From JBKHDT01 sp049974825 (lineage in GTDB: Bacteria; Pseudomonadota; Gammaproteobacteria; Halothiobacillales; Halothiobacillaceae): a stretch of 64,000 nt of DNA. The DNA lies in assembly GCA_049974825.1 (NCBI GenBank), contig JBNGDJ010000002.1, positions 1 through 64,000 on the forward strand. The letters run 5' to 3'. Within the stretch, counting starts at the first letter, position 1; the number at the start of each line of letters is the position of its first letter. The translations under genes were made by a program, and so were the position numbers. The notes beneath the pieces are model-generated. The model was not told the origin of the DNA and did not search any database. It saw only the letters and a program-made list of their open reading frames with translations. Positions 1-9,592 of the stretch are shown here, in pieces.

Positions 1-2031
1 CGACTGGCGCCCGCGCGCGCCTTGCTTGAGGAGGCGCTTGATCGTTGGCCCCGTGCTGCTGACCTGCATAACACAATGGGGACTCTGGCTCTCCGCGAGC
101 GTCAACCTGATTCCGCGGCCACCGCGTTCGCACGGGCCTTGGAGCTGGATCCCAATCTCGTGCCCGCATTAATTAACATGGGAGACCTGCTGCTAGGCGA
201 TCGAGATTACCGCCAGTCGGCAGAATACTTCCGGCGTGCGCAGCGGGTTGATCCGAATTCGAAAAGTGCTGCTATCGGGCTGGCACGTGCCCTGAGCGGT
301 TTGGGTCAGTTTGATGGGGCGCGTGAAATTCTCGAAACCATTCTCAAAAGGACTCCCGATGATCCTCCGGCCCTGGATGCACTTGGGCAAGTTTTTCAGG
401 CCGCTGGAGATCTTGATTCCGCGTTGCGCTTTCATGCAAAGGCATGCGATTGTGCACCCGGACATCCTGAATATCTTCATAACTATGCAGTTGGACTTTT
501 CAACGCGGGCAGGCTTGAGCAGGCGGTCTCGCTCCTGAATGAGATTTTGCACAATCAGCGAGATGCCATCTCCGAATCTCTACTGGCATCGGCTTTGATC
601 GAGCTACGGAACTACGACGGCGCTCGTCAGGTTATCCAGCAATGGGAGGATGTTTCTTCTGAAAAGCTGGCCGCGTGGCTTTGCTTTGGTGAACGAACAG
701 CCGCTTGGCCAGCCGATTGGGAGACCCAGCGGCAGCGCGCGCTCTCCTTGCTGCGTGAAGGCAAGCCTGCCCGCCAACCGTTTGAGATCATGCGTTTGCC
801 GGGGGCGACAACTGATGATCTCGCGCTCGCCGCCCGTTTGGCCACGGAGTTTCCCGGCGTGGAGAAGCTGCTGCCTCAGTTCAGGGAAGATGACACCCCG
901 AGAGACTCCGGCAGACCACTCCGCGTGGGGTATCTTTCCCACGATTTCAGGGACCATGCGACCTCCTGGCTTTTCGCACGTGTGCCAGAACTTCACCGTC
1001 AGGACAAGGTCTTTTCTGTCGGCTTGTCTCTGAGTGGTCGTGATGAAGGCCACATGCAGACGCGTCTTCGCGAGGGCTTTTCGGAGTGGCATGATCTTTC
1101 CGGGATGTCCGATGTGGCGCTCGCCCAAAAGGTCCGTGACGTGGGCGTGGATATACTTGTCGATATGATGGGACTGGTGCGGAACAGTCGGCCAAGGGCA
1201 ATGGCCATGCGGATGGCACCGGTGCAGGTGAACTACCTTGGGTATCCCGGCCCCGTGTCCCGCAGGCTGGTTGATTACAACATCACTGACAACACCATTG
1301 TTGCCGGCTTGGACGGCGAGTTCGATGAAGCACGTGCCGTGCTTTCCAGGCCATATTTTCCGATTGACCTTGCCCTTGAGTCTCGGGATCTCAAAAATCG
1401 GGAGGACTATGGGCTGCCGGCCGAGTCGGTAATTTTGGGCAGCTTTCATCAGGGGTACAAGATCACCCCTGAAGTATTCAAATCGTGGTGCTGTATTCTC
1501 ACCCGGGTTCCGAATTCGGTTTTGTGGCTATTGGCAGATCACCCGATTCAACAGGCGAACCTGCTTGATCGGGCAGAGTCGCTCGGCGTTAGTCGAGACC
1601 GGATCGTGTTTGCTACAGAGGCTCCCCATGCAGAGCATCTTGCGCGGCTGGGCCACGTTGACCTGGCGCTTGATACCTGGCCCGTGAACGGCCATACCAC
1701 AAGCATCGACTTATTGACTCAGGCCGTGCCGGTTCTGACTATTCGGGGACAGACTCCTCCAGGACGTGTGGGTGAAAGTTTGCTGACCAGCATTGAGCTG
1801 GACTCTATGGTGGCCGAGACGGCAGATCATTATGTTGCCCTTGCCGTCGGGCTGGCTTCCGATTTGCCTCGGTTGCGGTCTTTGCGTGACGCCTTGCGGG
1901 GCGCTCGGGAGGAGCGGCGCGGTGTGTATAACGTGGAGGCGCTCGTGCATCAGCTCGAGTGCGCCTACGGGATTATGTGGGCGCGGTATCGGCAAGGAGA
2001 CGCGCCTAAGACGTTTGACGTAACCGACTAA
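1..2031 (+). CDS. TPR / O-GlcNAc transferase-like (GT41, SPINDLY type) protein, 5' end outside window
   Basis: The frame is open to the left edge, so the gene begins upstream; the first in-window start-like codon is a TTG at 22. About 180 N-terminal residues form tetratricopeptide repeats, with segments such as AFARALELDPN and FRRAQRVDPNSKSA. The second half matches the bacterial SPINDLY/OGT catalytic region: RVGYLSHDFRDHA near residue 299, VNYLGYPG near 402, DLALDTWPVNGHTTS near 550 and a C-terminal PPGRVGESLL. Family members transfer a sugar (often GlcNAc) from UDP-sugar to Ser/Thr of proteins; the acceptor here is unknown. It lies at the edge of a polysaccharide locus with all genes on the same strand, so it may glycosylate a protein of that machinery, but this is inference. 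Family confidence is high, substrate confidence low. Confidence 0.85.
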   Translation, partial: RLAPARALLEEALDRWPRAADLHNTMGTLALRERQPDSAATAFARALELDPNLVPALINMGDLLLGDRDYRQSAEYFRRAQRVDPNSKSAAIGLARALSGLGQFDGAREILETILKRTPDDPPALDALGQVFQAAGDLDSALRFHAKACDCAPGHPEYLHNYAVGLFNAGRLEQAVSLLNEILHNQRDAISESLLASALIELRNYDGARQVIQQWEDVSSEKLAAWLCFGERTAAWPADWETQRQRALSLLREGKPARQPFEIMRLPGATTDDLALAARLATEFPGVEKLLPQFREDDTPRDSGRPLRVGYLSHDFRDHATSWLFARVPELHRQDKVFSVGLSLSGRDEGHMQTRLREGFSEWHDLSGMSDVALAQKVRDVGVDILVDMMGLVRNSRPRAMAMRMAPVQVNYLGYPGPVSRRLVDYNITDNTIVAGLDGEFDEARAVLSRPYFPIDLALESRDLKNREDYGLPAESVILGSFHQGYKITPEVFKSWCCILTRVPNSVLWLLADHPIQQANLLDRAESLGVSRDRIVFATEAPHAEHLARLGHVDLALDTWPVNGHTTSIDLLTQAVPVLTIRGQTPPGRVGESLLTSIELDSMVAETADHYVALAVGLASDLPRLRSLRDALRGAREERRGVYNVEALVHQLECAYGIMWARYRQGDAPKTFDVTD

Positions 2032-2181
2032 CAAGGAAGGCGGCTTCGCGGGGTGCCGACGGCTTCTGCTCTTGAGCATAGGGTGCGAAATCACCACCCT
2101 TGGTGCCCGGAGAGTCCATGAACAGAATGAGAACGTATACGCCAATATTCAAACCCAAGTGATTAGATGATTGGAAGCACC

Positions 2182-3360
2182 ATGCTTAGAAAAAAAAATC
2201 ATATGAAAACCCGTTGGGCGCCTATTGCTCTGGTTGGGGGATTGTTTGGTTTGACTGGATGTCAGTCGACGCCACCCAAACCTGAAATGCCGGATGAAAC
2301 CGCCAAACCCATCTCAGCGAATATCGATAGCCTTCATTTCGCTGAAGGACTGTCGGTATGGGGAGGGGCCGTCGGCCAAGAGAAGGAACGTTCACTCATT
2401 GTGGGGGCCCTACACGATGTTGACCAAGTTGGCGCTTGGTCAGTGGATTCGAAGCGAACGCTTCGTCCAGTGGGCGCGAAAATGGAGACGGGGTATCACC
2501 CGGACGATGTGGTCCGCTGGAATGAGGATACCTTCCTGGTCGTGGTTGAAGGAGATCGCAAGATCCAGTTTTGGCAAGAAGGCGGCATCGCCCTGAAACT
2601 GCTTCGTGAAATGCCCTCGGACTTTCCGGCGCGTGGTGCGGCCGCTGCTGACCTTGACGGAGATGGTTTCAAGGATTTTGTCATCGGTCCATATGATGGC
2701 TCCGAAGTGACCATTTACTGGGGCTTGGGTGGTCTTGAGTTCAGCGAACCGCAGCGACTGGCTGCGGCGCAATCGGCATGGCATCCGCGGATCGTGGATT
2801 TTGACGGTGATGGCAGGTTGGACCTTCTGTGGTCGGAACTGGACTCGGGTGTTGTTCGGCTCTATTTGAACCGCGGTGACCGAGCATTCGAGGAGCGCGT
2901 CCTTGCCGAGATGCCCAATCGGGTACCGCGCAGTCTGGCCGCAAGCGACCTGACTGGCAATGGCCTGTATGATCTGGTCGTGGCCACGGAGATTGGAGGC
3001 AGTGCGGTGGTCCTGATTCAGGAGGCTGATGGCACTTTCAAAGAGGAAGCCATCCCGGCCCCTGTGCTGGGTTACGTGTCAACCGCGGTGCTTGATGACG
3101 ATGGAGTGCCGACCGTGGCCTTGGGTGAGGAAGGTCGCGTGGTGTTGGCCAGACGTGTTGGACCGGGCGATTGGGCGGTTCGCGAATTGCCCGCAGGAAG
3201 CATGCCTTCGTCGCTTGAGGTGGCGGACGTGGATCAGGATGGTGCGGAAGATCTCGTAATCTACCATTCCGCACGGGATGGTATTCGTATCCATTTCGGC
3301 CCCCTGTGGGATCGCGCCAGTGAAGCGGAATGGGTTGCAGACAAGACAGACGGAGAATGA
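2182..3360 (+). CDS. FG-GAP/VCBS-repeat lipoprotein
   Basis: Predicted lipoprotein of about 392 residues. A basic N-region and hydrophobic stretch lead to the lipobox LTGC, whose Cys would be lipidated. The mature part carries at least four calcium-binding-like D-x-D-G-D-G or related loops (DLDGDGFKDF, DFDGDGRLDL, DLTGNGLYDL, DVDQDGAEDL), typical of FG-GAP/VCBS beta-propellers. Start choice: ATG at 2182 has GGAAG just upstream; ATGs at 2167 and 2203 are alternatives. The stop overlaps the start of the next gene (ATGA at 3357), so the two are probably co-translated. Beta-propellers of this kind often bind glycans or partner proteins; in a polysaccharide locus a role in assembly or retention at the cell surface is plausible but unproven. 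Confidence 0.8.
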   Translation: MLRKKNHMKTRWAPIALVGGLFGLTGCQSTPPKPEMPDETAKPISANIDSLHFAEGLSVWGGAVGQEKERSLIVGALHDVDQVGAWSVDSKRTLRPVGAKMETGYHPDDVVRWNEDTFLVVVEGDRKIQFWQEGGIALKLLREMPSDFPARGAAAADLDGDGFKDFVIGPYDGSEVTIYWGLGGLEFSEPQRLAAAQSAWHPRIVDFDGDGRLDLLWSELDSGVVRLYLNRGDRAFEERVLAEMPNRVPRSLAASDLTGNGLYDLVVATEIGGSAVVLIQEADGTFKEEAIPAPVLGYVSTAVLDDDGVPTVALGEEGRVVLARRVGPGDWAVRELPAGSMPSSLEVADVDQDGAEDLVIYHSARDGIRIHFGPLWDRASEAEWVADKTDGE

Positions 3361-4256
3361 GTGTGGAGTTCCTGTTAAAGGGCAGATTTCAGATGCGGTT
3401 GCCGCTGGTTGTATTGATGCTGGTTTTTGCATCAGCGATGTCGTCGAGTGCGTGGGCGGAAGAGCCGAAGTCCGATAATCCCGTGGTGGTGACGGTTGAT
3501 GGCGAACCGTTGAGATTGAGTGATGTGCGCGCCTATGTGGATCGTAACCCCATGCTCCGAGGACATATCGGATCCGCGGAAGGTATCCGTCGCGTGATTG
3601 AGGACATGGTCAATGTCCGCCTGTTCTCACTGGAAGGCATTCGTCAAGATATACAGTTCGACTCAGACGAAGACCGGCTGGATAATGCTGAATACGCAAT
3701 CACAGTTCGGGGCCGCCTGTTGGAAAAATGCCCCGTAGCAGATGATGAAGAACTGCGCGCATTTTTTGAAACGCATCGCGCCGATTTCGCTACGCCCACC
3801 TTTGTCAAGGTCGCTCGCGTCGCTCTGCCTGCGGACCTGAAAGGCTCGGAGGAAAGCTCCGCGCGGGAATACCTCCTTGCCCAGGCCGAGGCGGTCATGG
3901 AAGATCAGATATCTTTTGATGAACTTGTCCGTTCCGCCGAAGAGATGGCGCCCGAAGTTCGTCATGGCGAAATGAGTTTTGTGGAAGCGGATGGCTCTGA
4001 TGAGTTGGGCCAAGCCCTCGAAGAGGCCCCGCTGGGTTCCTTGATCGGACCGATCGAACGCGAGGGATACGTTTATCTCATGAAGGTGCTTGATCGCCGA
4101 GATCCGGTCCAAATGAGCTGGGAAGAAGCACGTTCGGATGTGGCTCAAGCCTACCAGCAGCAATGCCGGCAGGCCCGCTTTGCAGAGCTGAGACAGTCAA
4201 TCGAAGAGCACTTTCCAGTTACCTACAACGAAGAAGTCATCGCGCAGATCCGATGA
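3357..4256 (+). CDS. exported peptidyl-prolyl cis-trans isomerase, parvulin/EpsD-like
   Basis: Protein of about 299 residues. The N-terminus has a signal-like segment (RLPLVVLMLVFASAMSSSAW) ending near AWA-EE. An N-terminal SurA-like chaperone region with a helix around NVRLFSLEGIRQ is followed by a PpiC-type rotamase region (TFVKVARVALP, GEMSFVEADGSDELGQAL, LIGPIEREGYVYLMKVLDRR). The last motif is the usual parvulin C-terminal strand. The ATG at 3357 overlaps the preceding stop as ATGA and has GGAG upstream; ATG 3393 would give a more compact signal peptide. A parvulin in an exopolysaccharide locus resembles EpsD-family isomerases of exosortase-linked EPS clusters, which probably help fold export proteins. 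No exosortase gene is in the window, so that link is an inference. Confidence 0.8.
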   Translation: MSVEFLLKGRFQMRLPLVVLMLVFASAMSSSAWAEEPKSDNPVVVTVDGEPLRLSDVRAYVDRNPMLRGHIGSAEGIRRVIEDMVNVRLFSLEGIRQDIQFDSDEDRLDNAEYAITVRGRLLEKCPVADDEELRAFFETHRADFATPTFVKVARVALPADLKGSEESSAREYLLAQAEAVMEDQISFDELVRSAEEMAPEVRHGEMSFVEADGSDELGQALEEAPLGSLIGPIEREGYVYLMKVLDRRDPVQMSWEEARSDVAQAYQQQCRQARFAELRQSIEEHFPVTYNEEVIAQIR

Positions 4257-4332
4257 ACGGTGTCGTACCCGTAAGAAGTCGCGGCCTGCCCTGGGCTCCT
4301 GGACCCGCTCGTGGTTCGAGGCCCATGCGCTG

Positions 4333-4962
4333 ATGCAGGCAGAGCTGATCGGCGTCCCGCCTGTCGTGACCGAGTTTGAAGGCCTCGATCGGATCGGCGC
4401 ACGCTGCCGGATTGACCCGTCGGTTTCGGTCATGCGATTCGGAGATTCCGTGGAGCCCCGTGTGTTGCTCGGCGACGACTGCGGACTCTATGCCGGCACG
4501 AGGATGGTGGTGGGCGACCTGGTCAATCCCCGGGCCCGCCTCGCACTGGGCAGCCGGGTGCTGGTCAATGTCGGGGCGTACCTGTCGGGTGAGGGTGGTC
4601 TTGAAGTAGGCGATGATGTTCTGATTGGGCCTCATGCTTGCCTTCTTTCCGCAGGGCACCAAGCGCACAATGGACCGTTGAACATCAATGCCAACCCTCT
4701 GACCTACGGGCAAATCAAGGTCGGCTCGGGTGCATGGATCGGCGCGGGCGCGATCGTTTTGCAGGGCGTCGAGATTGGGGAGGGCGCCGTGATCGGTGCA
4801 GGGTCCGTTGTCACGCGCAATGTCCCGCCGGCAGTGGTCGTTGTGGGCAACCCCGCCCGCGTGGTGCATGCGCGCTCCGGGGTGGATGGACATCACGCAA
4901 TGGACGATTACCCCGAACCGCGATCGTTCTTTCGCCGATGGTGGGCGCGTCTCCGGCCCTGA
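4333..4962 (+). CDS. left-handed beta-helix (hexapeptide) acyltransferase
   Basis: Protein of about 209 residues with hexapeptide-repeat geometry (LEVGDDVLIGPHACLL, IKVGSGAWIGAGAIVLQG, VEIGEGAVIGAGSVVTRNV) and the family's terminal motif VVVVGNPARVV. SAGHQAHNGP carries the likely catalytic histidine, as in maltose/galactoside O-acetyltransferases. It probably acetylates a sugar of the polysaccharide, using acetyl-CoA in the cytoplasm. The ATG at 4333 has a poor ribosome site; the same frame stays open upstream through 4204 and overlaps the previous gene, so the true start may be earlier with a non-ATG codon. Confidence 0.85.
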   Translation: MQAELIGVPPVVTEFEGLDRIGARCRIDPSVSVMRFGDSVEPRVLLGDDCGLYAGTRMVVGDLVNPRARLALGSRVLVNVGAYLSGEGGLEVGDDVLIGPHACLLSAGHQAHNGPLNINANPLTYGQIKVGSGAWIGAGAIVLQGVEIGEGAVIGAGSVVTRNVPPAVVVVGNPARVVHARSGVDGHHAMDDYPEPRSFFRRWWARLRP

Positions 4963-5383
4963 CGGGCTGTCTCTGCTGTGCCGACATGCGCATGAAGTCG
5001 GCCGGCAGCGGTTCGCCTCAGGTTATGAGGCGTGTTGCACCGCCCGCAAGGGCGTGGACGATGATCCGGGCTGCTCCGGCAAGATCAATTCCCTGAGCGA
5101 TTAGACGACTTCTCGTCATTCCTTATGGCTGCGTCCGCGCTATTTCTGGATAGCCCGTTCCCGCTTCGACCCGCATGGCTCTGTTGGGCAAGTCCCGGCG
5201 ATTTGCCGAAGCAAGCCCGGCTGTCCCTGGGCGGGTCACGGCGCGCCAGCGCGCCGGTCGAGGGGGGGTGGCCGTATGATTCTGTTTCGATGCTCGGCGC
5301 AATCCAGAGAACGGGTCGCGAAATGGACGCCATGTCGCAAAGAATAGTATGAATCACGGGTTCGGGTCAGCCTGTCATCGGTC
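4963..5383. other. 421-bp gene-free stretch
   Basis: No convincing gene. Two short overlapping ORFs on opposite strands (about 75 and 90 codons) show no domain, good start site or signal peptide. A GC-rich inverted repeat lies at 5240-5255 (GGCGCGC, two bases, GCGCGCC) without a T-run. The promoter of the glycoside hydrolase gene probably lies in the last 150 bp, but I see no clear -35/-10 pair. Confidence 0.5.
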
Positions 5384-7276
5384 ATGAATATCATCCAAGC
5401 CATTTTCCTGATTTTTCTTGCGCTCATCGCTTCATCTGCGACGGCCGCGACAAAAAACGTTGCCGAATCTCAAAAGGACATCGCGATACTGGTATACCCT
5501 TACCAGTTCACGGATACCGCCTTGATCCAGAAGTTGCAGGACGCAGGAGCAAGCGTGGCGACGGTATCCATACCCTGGCGGGTTGTTGAGCCATCTTCAG
5601 GGCAATTCGACTTCGGAGCGTACGATGACTTTCTTGACGCATTGGTTGCCGCGGGTTTCGAGCTGAATCTCCTGCTGGATGCCGGGGGGCGCCCTTTTCT
5701 GGATGAGCGCGGAGAGGTCATCCCTGGTGAAACGGTCATTCCGCCCTGGGTCAAAGCAAGGCATCCCGACGGTTTTTCCACGGACTTTGAAGGCATCGTC
5801 AGTTCCGAGCCCAGTGTGTTTCACGCGGAGATTCAGGCGCTCATCTCCAGATTCTTTGAAGAAGCAACCCGGTACTACGTCCGGCGCTATGGAGACGGGG
5901 TCTCATCCTTCGCCATCGGCATACAAACCGAGCACGAGATCAAGTACGGTCAAGAGGGCTACCGTTGGCGTGATTATGGGCAAGCGGCACGGTTGGCATT
6001 TAGGGAAAAGTATGGGCAGGAGCTTCCGAAGCTAAACTTCGCGAGTGAAATTGCATCGGCCCCCCGCGTTATCCCCTCCAGAGAGGCGTTGGCCGAATTT
6101 CGACGAAATGCTTTGGCCGATGCTGTATGCAGCCTCTCGGACGTTATACGTGAAGCCGGTGGAAAGCCTGCTGGCTACTTTGGTGAGTTCTTCAATAGCC
6201 ATGACGGTATCTACGGCCTGGATGTCGTAGACGTTCTTCCGGGATGTCTGGATCTCGCGATCGTCGATTTCAATTTTTACGATGGTTGGGCGCGCGTACC
6301 GGACCCAGAGGTCCTGCCTCTGCTCGTCAATTATGCGCGCGGTCTGGGCTATCATGAGGTGAAGGCAGGATTGTATTTTGAGCGCTGGCGAGTCGGTCCC
6401 GGTGCAAAAAGTCCCATGCTTCCCGAGGCTGACGACTTGCTTCTGAAATCCGTTGCCCGACTTGATGAGGCTGACGGGATCGAGTTGGGTGGCTTTGGCG
6501 CGCTCGATCCATCCGTTGTTGAGCTGGTTTCCAAGGCCAGTCGCGCGTTACCTCGAATCTCTGCCAAGTCGCCAGACGGCCGAACAATTGGGGTGCTTGC
6601 GGCCCGAAGCACGTTCACTCTATGGCACGGGGAGCGCAGCCATGGACGAAATATTCATCATGATGCGCTTGTGCGCATGTTCGAGTTGCTTCGTGCGCAG
6701 CCGGGTTTTGAGGTACGCGTGGTCGGTGAAGCCGCGCTGGGAGAGAATATCGATGAATTGGATGCAATCGTCGTTCCGCATCAAAGCGCCTTGTCCGATC
6801 GCACGCGAACAATGTTGAGAGAGTACGCACGCGAAGGCGGGGTCCTGATACAAGACATGCGCATGGGCGAGTTTGAAGCGAGCGGTCGAAACACCGGTCA
6901 TTGGGAAAACGCGCTGTTCGGTATTGATTCGATCGAGTGGAAGCGTTCGCCCACCGGTGCTTGTGTGGACGGGCGGCTGATTACCGTGACACCACCCAGT
7001 GATGGTCACCTGGCATTTGCCGGACTGGGCGCCCGCCCGGGTTATCGGCTACTGGTGAATTTGGGCGGTTCCTCGGGAGAGGGGGTGTTCCTGAAAGGGG
7101 ACAACACGCTGGTTCTGGGATTGATGCCGCAGTTGCAGCGCGGTGCGGCATCATTCATCTGGAGACGACTGTTTATTGCTCAGTTAAGAAAAATGCTCTC
7201 GTTGGAAGAGCCGGCAAATCGGATCGATCTGTTCTATCCGCTTGAAGAGGGGGCCTTGCCTGAATGCCGTCCCTGA
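5384..7276 (+). CDS. exported glycoside hydrolase, GH42/beta-galactosidase-like architecture
   Basis: Protein of about 630 residues. Residues 1-22 are a signal peptide ending SSATA-A. An (alpha/beta)8 barrel follows, with SIPWRVVEPSSGQFDF near the N-terminus (the common W-x-x-x-E-P-x-x-G-x-F/Y-D/N barrel motif) and AIGIQTEHEIKYG near residue 180, where a glutamate probably is the acid/base. GLYFERWRVGP near residue 330 may carry the nucleophile glutamate. The last third resembles a beta-galactosidase trimerisation domain (VVPHQSALSDRTRTMLREYA, GGVLIQDMRMGEF). The substrate cannot be read from sequence. In a polysaccharide locus an exported hydrolase may trim or release chains during synthesis. 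Family assignment rests on architecture only. Confidence 0.7.
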   Translation: MNIIQAIFLIFLALIASSATAATKNVAESQKDIAILVYPYQFTDTALIQKLQDAGASVATVSIPWRVVEPSSGQFDFGAYDDFLDALVAAGFELNLLLDAGGRPFLDERGEVIPGETVIPPWVKARHPDGFSTDFEGIVSSEPSVFHAEIQALISRFFEEATRYYVRRYGDGVSSFAIGIQTEHEIKYGQEGYRWRDYGQAARLAFREKYGQELPKLNFASEIASAPRVIPSREALAEFRRNALADAVCSLSDVIREAGGKPAGYFGEFFNSHDGIYGLDVVDVLPGCLDLAIVDFNFYDGWARVPDPEVLPLLVNYARGLGYHEVKAGLYFERWRVGPGAKSPMLPEADDLLLKSVARLDEADGIELGGFGALDPSVVELVSKASRALPRISAKSPDGRTIGVLAARSTFTLWHGERSHGRNIHHDALVRMFELLRAQPGFEVRVVGEAALGENIDELDAIVVPHQSALSDRTRTMLREYAREGGVLIQDMRMGEFEASGRNTGHWENALFGIDSIEWKRSPTGACVDGRLITVTPPSDGHLAFAGLGARPGYRLLVNLGGSSGEGVFLKGDNTLVLGLMPQLQRGAASFIWRRLFIAQLRKMLSLEEPANRIDLFYPLEEGALPECRP

Positions 7277-7474
7277 TGCTCGTGCATTTTTCGGGCAAGT
7301 GGGGGAACCTGCCCGTCCGGGCTGCCTCCAGCGGTTGCTCTTTGCTGGGGTCTTCTGGCCCCGGGGGCGCGGGACAATCATGCTTTCCGCTGTTTCATGA
7401 GTTGAAAGAATGGGGTGTTTTTCTGGGGCAAAGGGGGCAAAACTTTTTTTCCAAGGCGTTCGTGGGTTTGGCCG

Positions 7475-8398
7475 ATGAATGCGCCTGACTCGCGCCAAAT
7501 TTCGGCAGCGGTGATTGTGACCCATTTCCCGGAGCGGGACAGGCTGGTGAGCATGCTCGGTCGATTGCCCGGTCAGGTTGGCTGGCTGATTATCGTTGAT
7601 AACGGTTCGGGTCAGCAGTGCGAGAAGTTCCTGTCGGATTTTGCAGGCAATCATCCGGGAGTCAATCTCATCGCGCTGAAGGAAAACAAGGGTCTTGGTT
7701 TCGCGCAGAATCAGGGGATTCGCAAGGCCATTGAGCTCGGTGCGGAGCAGGTCTTGCTCATGGATCAGGATGGAATGCCTGACCCGGACATGGTCCAGAA
7801 GCTCCAGGCGGCACTTGATTTGCTGTCCGAATCGGGCGAGCAGGTCGCGGCTGTCGGTCCGTATCTCGAGTGTGACCGCGGTTCTTCACTTTCACCCTTC
7901 AACCGGGTCACCGGATTTCGGCGCAAGCGGCTTCATTGCCGGTCTGTATCCGACGGGCCTTTTCTTGTGGACTGTCTGTTTGCTTCAGGGTCCCTGATTC
8001 CGGTCAAGGTCTTCGAGAAGGTGGGGCTCATGGACGAGGATTTTTTTATCGAATATATCGATATCGACTGGGGGCTTAGAGCCGCGTCGCTCGGTTATCG
8101 AAGCTTTGGTGTGTGTACGGCGCGGATGAAGCACCAGCTTGGCGAGTCTGACGTGGTCTTTTTCGGGTTCTCCATCCCGCGTCATGCGCCGGTGCGTGAC
8201 TATTATTCGGTGCGGAATGCGCTGGTTTTCTATCGACGCAATTATGTTTCCTGGGCCTGGGGATTCCGGGACGGGCTACGGGTTTTTTTTCGATTTCTAG
8301 TGTTGTTCACCGTCTCACCCGATCGCTTCCGGAGGTTGGCGCTGTTCGGGCGCGGCGTGCTGGATGGAGTCAGGGGAAAGCTCGGGCGGGCTGACTGA
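7475..8398 (+). CDS. GT2-family glycosyltransferase (rhamnosyltransferase-like)
   Basis: Cytoplasmic GT-A enzyme of about 307 residues. The N-terminal fold is ISAAVIVTHFPERDRL, with LIIVDNGSG binding the nucleotide-sugar. EQVLLMDQDG supplies the DxD-like metal motif. FLVDCLFASGSLIPV and DEDFFIEYIDIDWGLRA match the acceptor-site motifs of WbbL/RfbF-like rhamnosyltransferases. The ATG at 7475 starts directly before the fold; an earlier in-frame start at 7415 adds 20 unlikely residues. The stop at 8398 is followed at once by the next start. It probably adds one sugar to the lipid-linked repeat unit. Acceptor and sugar are unknown. Confidence 0.85.
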   Translation: MNAPDSRQISAAVIVTHFPERDRLVSMLGRLPGQVGWLIIVDNGSGQQCEKFLSDFAGNHPGVNLIALKENKGLGFAQNQGIRKAIELGAEQVLLMDQDGMPDPDMVQKLQAALDLLSESGEQVAAVGPYLECDRGSSLSPFNRVTGFRRKRLHCRSVSDGPFLVDCLFASGSLIPVKVFEKVGLMDEDFFIEYIDIDWGLRAASLGYRSFGVCTARMKHQLGESDVVFFGFSIPRHAPVRDYYSVRNALVFYRRNYVSWAWGFRDGLRVFFRFLVLFTVSPDRFRRLALFGRGVLDGVRGKLGRAD

Positions 8399-9592
8399 AT
8401 GGGATTTTTTTCGGACAAGGCCGCCGAGCCCGGCACCATGGACGTGATGATCCTGGGCAGCCGTGGCATACCGGCCCGCCATGGTGGATTCGAGACATTC
8501 GCTGAGCAGTTGGCGCTGTACCTGGTTTCACGGGGTTGGCGCGTCACTGTGTACTGTCAGCAAGAGGGTCGCGGGGGGCTTCGGGAATCAACCTGGCGGG
8601 GCATTCGACGCGTGCATGTTCCCGTGACGGCAAGTGGGCCGGCGGGCACCATGCTTTTTGACTGGCGCTGTGTCCGGCATTCCATCAGACAGCCAGGCGT
8701 GGTCTTGACTCTGGGCTACAACACGGCCTTGTTCAGCGTTCTGCACCGGATTGCCGGCCAGCGCCTGGTCATGAATATGGATGGTCTCGAATGGCGTCGA
8801 GACAAGTGGGGACGGCTCGCGAAGTTGTGGCTGTGGATGAATGAGTACATCGGGGGCCGTGTATCCGATGTGTTGATTGCGGATCATCCCGAGATTGCCC
8901 GTTATCTGCGGCGAAAATATCCTGGCGCGGGGATATTCATGATCCCGTATGGTGCCGAGGCTGATCCTGACGCCGAAGACTCTGCCGAGGGCAGGGCGTG
9001 GCTGGAGGACCACCAAGTGCCTGCGGGTACGCCCTTCGGACTGGTCGTTGCCCGCCCCGAGCCGGAAAATTCGATTCTCGAGATTGTGCGTGGATTCAGC
9101 AGGCAGCGGCGCAACGCGCGCCTGGTGGTGTTGGGGGATTTCAGCGAGGCCAATCCGTACCACCGTCAAGTGAAGCGTGAGGCGTCTGGAGAAGTGATCT
9201 TCCCCGGTGCCTGCTACGATTCGCGGGTGCTTGCTTTCCTCCGTCGCCGGTGCAGGGTGTATTTCCATGGCCATCGCGTCGGTGGTACCAATCCGTCCCT
9301 TGTCGAGTCGATGGCGGCATCGGCTTGCGTTGCCGCCCACGACAATCCCTTCAATCGGTGGGTGCTGGGCGGGGCGGGGGTCTACTTCGGTCATGAAGTG
9401 GGAGTGGACACCATCTGCGGCAGACTTTTCGAAAAGGACAACGGGGCAAGCGAGGCCGCTGCGATGCGGGGCGCGATTTACGACCGGTTCGAAAAATGTT
9501 TTCGATGGGGTAAGGTGCTTGCTCGGTATGAGGCGGTCTTGGGTGGCAACCTGAAAGAGGGAGTGGACCATTTCTTTGAGCCCTGGTGTTAG
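8399..9592 (+). CDS. GT4-family glycosyltransferase with DUF1972 N-terminal domain
   Basis: Protein of about 397 residues. The N-terminus VMILGSRGIPARHGGFETFA is the hallmark of the DUF1972 group of GT4 transferases in capsule and O-antigen loci. The GT-B C-terminal half includes PFGLVVARPEPENSIL and GHRVGGTNPSLVESMA, the latter covering the nucleotide-sugar E-x7-E-type region. The ATG at 8399 directly abuts the previous stop; ATG 8438 (MDVMILGS) is an alternative that fits the family N-terminus better. The 3' end overlaps the next gene by 17 bp, so the three genes from 7475 to 10976 behave as one operon. Confidence 0.85.
   Translation: MGFFSDKAAEPGTMDVMILGSRGIPARHGGFETFAEQLALYLVSRGWRVTVYCQQEGRGGLRESTWRGIRRVHVPVTASGPAGTMLFDWRCVRHSIRQPGVVLTLGYNTALFSVLHRIAGQRLVMNMDGLEWRRDKWGRLAKLWLWMNEYIGGRVSDVLIADHPEIARYLRRKYPGAGIFMIPYGAEADPDAEDSAEGRAWLEDHQVPAGTPFGLVVARPEPENSILEIVRGFSRQRRNARLVVLGDFSEANPYHRQVKREASGEVIFPGACYDSRVLAFLRRRCRVYFHGHRVGGTNPSLVESMAASACVAAHDNPFNRWVLGGAGVYFGHEVGVDTICGRLFEKDNGASEAAAMRGAIYDRFEKCFRWGKVLARYEAVLGGNLKEGVDHFFEPWC

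Noticed and set aside
5085..5357. A 90-codon frame (- strand) and a 75-codon frame (+ strand) in the 4963-5383 gap
   Set aside because: No domain, no ribosome site, and each overlaps the other.
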